Positions 61,560 to 64,000 of a stretch of DNA of 64,000 bases are shown piece by piece (the first letter of the stretch is position 1; each line of letters opens with the position of its first letter). The notes beneath the pieces are model-generated. The model had not been told where the DNA came from, did no database searches, and worked only from the letters and a program-made list of their open reading frames with translations. The DNA is from CAYQJL01 sp964612295. GTDB taxonomy: Bacteria > Eisenbacteria > RBG-16-71-46 > CAIMUX01 > WJJG01. A program made the translations under genes and the position numbers. Location: contig CAZTDY010000010.1 in NCBI GenBank assembly GCA_964612295.1, positions 30,826 through 94,825 of the forward strand, in the 5' to 3' direction.

Positions 61560-61599
61560 GAGTCTTAGGCTCCCTGGTGCGACTCTGCGTTGACAGTCG

Positions 61600-61628
61600 G
61601 CCCAACCCGATTGAAGATCGGGCTGGGC
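61600..61628. repeat. 12-bp hairpin after the HEPN gene
   Basis: GCCCAACCCGAT (61600-61611) and ATCGGGCTGGGC (61617-61628) pair with a single A-C mismatch around a 5-base loop, between the HEPN stop and the next secreted-protein gene. No T-tract follows, so it may be a non-canonical terminator or an operator for the downstream gene. Confidence 0.45.
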
Positions 61629-61685
61629 GATCATCGCCCTGTCCGGGCCTCTGCTGGTGTTCGCAGGTCGGAGAGGTACGAGAGC

Positions 61686-64000
61686 GTGAAACGTATGCGG
61701 AACTACAGTAGCTCATGCCGCTGGTTGGCCGGGTTGATTCTGGCCTCGGCGTGCATCTGGGGCGCGCCCTGTGCCGGCGCAAACGAAAACGTCCCGCGCG
61801 CAGGTGAGATCCTGCTTCTCGACGGTGGAGAAACCTCCGCGGGGGTGCTGGCCTTTGATTTGGAGAGCGGAAGTGAGCGACGCGTCACCAATCAGGGCGT
61901 CTTCAAACACGCGAGCTCCCTCTCCTGGGACCATCCCAAACGAATCTACGTAGCCGACGGCGATACCATCCACGTCGTGAACCCGTACGACGGTTTGGGT
62001 GCGTCCATCGATGCGGTCACCCACCCGCACCTCCGTGACATCACCGATCTCGTTCCGGACGGCGAGGGGGGCTACTGGGTTCTGGATGCCGAGGCCGATC
62101 CGTTGGATCTCGGACATCAAGGCTCGGTTTTCCACTTCGATCCGTCGACCTCCGTGATCGAACTCGTGCTCACGAGCAGCTACTTCCAGTCGGCTGCCTC
62201 CCTGGTGGTCGAAGACCAGGGGACCCTCCTGGTCTTCGACCCGACCGGGCGTCTGTCCGAGAGTGGTCCGGCCGAGGGAGCGATCTACCGGATCGATCCG
62301 ATCCAGAAGACCATCGAGCCGGTCAGCGATCTGAGTCTTTTCCTGCGACCCACCACCCTATTCAGGCTCGATCCACAGACCCTTATTCTGATCGACTCCA
62401 ACTTCACGGTGCCCGGCATGAGCGCACTAGGCGGCGCGCTGCTCAAACTCTCGTCCACGGACTTCAGCGTGTTCGACACCCTGGCGATTGCTCAATTCCG
62501 TGAGCCGGTGCAAGCAATGCCGGTGGGGGACGGGACTCTGGTGGTCATCGATGAAGATGCCGACGATGGGGGCATTCTCTACCGGATCGACGCCACCAGC
62601 GGTGCCTACGTGGGCGAATACGATTCTCCCGATCTGACGAATCCCGTTCACGTGGACATTCTGGGAGGCGCCTGTCTCGAAACCAGCATGTTCAGCCTGG
62701 ATCCCCTGGACGGCATCCTGATGCGCAAGGGGGGGCGGGCACGCTTCCAGGCGGATCTGATCAACATCGGTCAGATCTACTCGGGCGACTTCGACCTGAC
62801 CGTCACGATGTACCCCATGGTTTGCCTGTTGGGTACGGCCGACGTTCCGAGCGGCACGGCCGGATGGGATCATGAGCGCAGCCTCTTCACCTGGAGCGGC
62901 GCGTTGGGCGCGGGCGCGGTGACCACCCTGCAGGTCGAGGCACTGCTGCCGAACTACGCGCCCGAGGTGACCACGATCGTGATGGAGATCGACATCGAAG
63001 GCGACCTGGTGGAGACGCATCGGGAGATTTCCATGCCGGTGGCCGACGACCTGCTCGACCCGGCCTTCTACATTCTGGACATCGGGACGACGGCCCCCGC
63101 GCCGCAGGTTCTCGTCCGCACCGACACCGGGGAACTCGAGCAGGCGAACATCCCGCAAATCCTGGATGAACCTTTGGACCTCACCCTCGGCCCCGACGGC
63201 CTGCTCTACATTCTCGACAACGACGAAGGCAACATGCGGGTGTTCGTGGCCGATGTTCATACGGGCGGCGCCTATATCCTGCATGAGTCGAACGGAGCCC
63301 CACTCTCGCGGTTCACCTCGGCGATCTGTCTCGGCCATGACGGCAACCTGATTATCGCGGATCCGAAGATCACGCACGAGCACATTAACCAAGCCGGCGT
63401 CATCTACACACTCGATCGTTTCACCGGGGTGGTTGACACACTCTTCACGCACGAGCAGTTGATCGATCCCTATGATGTCTCCCCTGCTCAGAACGGGCTT
63501 TATCTCGTCGTCGATTCCGGGAGCACGATGATACCCAGCAACCCGGAAGGGGGAGGCCTCTTCCTCGTCGATCGCGAAGGTGTGCTGGTCGATAGTGTCT
63601 CCTTCGCCTCGTTTGAAGATCCGACCAGCGGAGTGGCGGCGGCGAGCGGAGCCTTTTACATCACCGATCTTCAGCTGTCCTCCGATCCCCCCGACCCGAA
63701 GGTCTTCGAGGTGCAGTTGCACAATGGGAGCTGGGTCAGTGTTTCGATCCTTCAAGGACTCACGCACCCGTTGGAGACGCCCTACGGCATCGAAGAGATC
63801 GTGTCCGGCATGCCCCACGAGGCGGGGCTCTGGATCTGCGAGCGCGATAACAGCCCGGTTCACTCGGGGGATCATGGACTCATCACCCGGATGTCGGAGG
63901 AATCGGGACCCTGGGAAATCAGCACCGAACACTGGGACGAGCAGCTGGTCGACCCCACACGGATGGCGGTCTTTCGGATGCCCCGCACCTACATCGAATC
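61686..64000 (+). CDS. Secreted beta-propeller-like protein, 3' end beyond window
   Basis: I followed this frame by hand from the GTG at 61686 (SD GGAGAGG 9 bp upstream; an ATG at 61695 is also in frame) to the end of the window: 771 codons without a stop. A signal peptide ends near APCAGANE. The rest is made of NHL/SMP-30-like beta-propeller segments, with repeated units such as DLTLGPDGLLYILDNDEG, ICLGHDGNLIIADPKI and YDVSPAQNGLYLVVDSGS. A middle part (about 350-460) looks like an Ig-like or CARDB-like beta domain. The C terminus, where a sorting tail would be expected by analogy with the other secreted proteins here, is not in the window. No enzymatic motif seen. Confidence 0.78.
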   Translation, partial: MKRMRNYSSSCRWLAGLILASACIWGAPCAGANENVPRAGEILLLDGGETSAGVLAFDLESGSERRVTNQGVFKHASSLSWDHPKRIYVADGDTIHVVNPYDGLGASIDAVTHPHLRDITDLVPDGEGGYWVLDAEADPLDLGHQGSVFHFDPSTSVIELVLTSSYFQSAASLVVEDQGTLLVFDPTGRLSESGPAEGAIYRIDPIQKTIEPVSDLSLFLRPTTLFRLDPQTLILIDSNFTVPGMSALGGALLKLSSTDFSVFDTLAIAQFREPVQAMPVGDGTLVVIDEDADDGGILYRIDATSGAYVGEYDSPDLTNPVHVDILGGACLETSMFSLDPLDGILMRKGGRARFQADLINIGQIYSGDFDLTVTMYPMVCLLGTADVPSGTAGWDHERSLFTWSGALGAGAVTTLQVEALLPNYAPEVTTIVMEIDIEGDLVETHREISMPVADDLLDPAFYILDIGTTAPAPQVLVRTDTGELEQANIPQILDEPLDLTLGPDGLLYILDNDEGNMRVFVADVHTGGAYILHESNGAPLSRFTSAICLGHDGNLIIADPKITHEHINQAGVIYTLDRFTGVVDTLFTHEQLIDPYDVSPAQNGLYLVVDSGSTMIPSNPEGGGLFLVDREGVLVDSVSFASFEDPTSGVAAASGAFYITDLQLSSDPPDPKVFEVQLHNGSWVSVSILQGLTHPLETPYGIEEIVSGMPHEAGLWICERDNSPVHSGDHGLITRMSEESGPWEISTEHWDEQLVDPTRMAVFRMPRTYIE

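Noticed and set aside
61590..61618. TTGACA at 61590-61595 before the last secreted-protein gene
   Set aside because: The hexamers at 16-18 bp (TGAAGA, GAAGAT, AAGATC) are not -10-like, and the region is inside the hairpin.
1..64000. A reassigned genetic code (TGA as Gly or Trp) to explain the two in-frame TGA codons
   Set aside because: Many genes here end in TGA at the expected C terminus (for example EIIA 13650-13652, the LysM protein 17028-17030, phoH 18023-18025, tsaB 50301-50303), so TGA is a functional stop.
1..64000. CRISPR arrays, insertion sequences, prophage, rRNA and tRNA genes
   Set aside because: I saw no regularly spaced direct repeats, transposase or phage proteins, and no tRNA-like cloverleaf or rRNA sequence; I cannot run a tRNA search, so a small RNA gene could be missed.

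Overview
The window is about 64 kb of a high-GC bacterial chromosome with dense operons, many 1-8 bp start/stop overlaps, frequent GTG/TTG starts, and no rRNA, tRNA, CRISPR array or insertion sequence that I can recognise. It looks like an uncultured member of the FCB-type candidate phyla (Eisenbacteria, Krumholzibacteria or similar). That is an inference from the type IX secretion flavour (a C25 gingipain-like protease with a FlgD-like C-terminal domain, a beta-propeller with a Por-type sorting tail, and a PorY-like kinase beside a PorX-like PglZ response regulator), from a TPR lipoprotein starting CAYFNTFYHAKKYY, and from an LptD-type outer membrane. It is not a phylogenetic result.

Layout. 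Positions 1-4927 (minus strand) are a cell-surface glycan or glycolipid cluster: GT39-like transferase, methyltransferase, EamA-like carrier, sugar aminotransferase, epimerase, GT2. Positions 5240-11436 hold a SurA/PpiC-type foldase lipoprotein and a giant secreted C25 protease. A diguanylate cyclase converges on it at 11433-12836. Positions 13146-23481 are housekeeping: EIIA, VanZ-like, aspS, two small envelope lipoproteins (one LysM), phoH, PgpH, ybeY, two CBS/CorC-type proteins and recO. Positions 23514-28512 are an accessory stretch: a Rho_N-like small protein, a 14-repeat secreted beta-propeller, two unknown membrane proteins and a Nudix hydrolase. Positions 28821-36716 are the pyrimidine operon pyrR-B-C-(TPR lipoprotein)-K-D-F behind a PyrR-type attenuator. 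Positions 36796-41927 are nucleotide-sugar and undecaprenyl-linked glycan genes. Positions 42256-54087 carry an acyl-CoA dehydrogenase, a degenerate HemC homologue, serS, the PorY/PorX-like pair, tsaE-tsaB-rimI, accD-folC and a ROK kinase. Positions 54084-64000 hold LptD, a metallophosphatase/tetrahaem cytochrome, mgtE, an orphan HEPN protein and a truncated secreted propeller.

The most striking observation is that two exported proteins each contain one in-frame TGA with uninterrupted homologous coding on both sides: the beta-propeller (codon 460, 25525-25527) and the metallophosphatase/cytochrome (codon 62, 58214-58216). Each TGA is followed at bacterial-SECIS distance (23 and 28 nt) by a perfect hairpin with a G-rich apical loop; the first has loop GGTCA on an 8-bp stem, close to the GGUC loop of E. 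coli fdhF. TGA is an ordinary stop for many other genes here, so these are best read as two candidate selenoproteins, one of them a secreted propeller with a Cys-Sec pair. No selA, selB, selC or selD gene lies in the window, so the Sec machinery must be looked for elsewhere in the genome.
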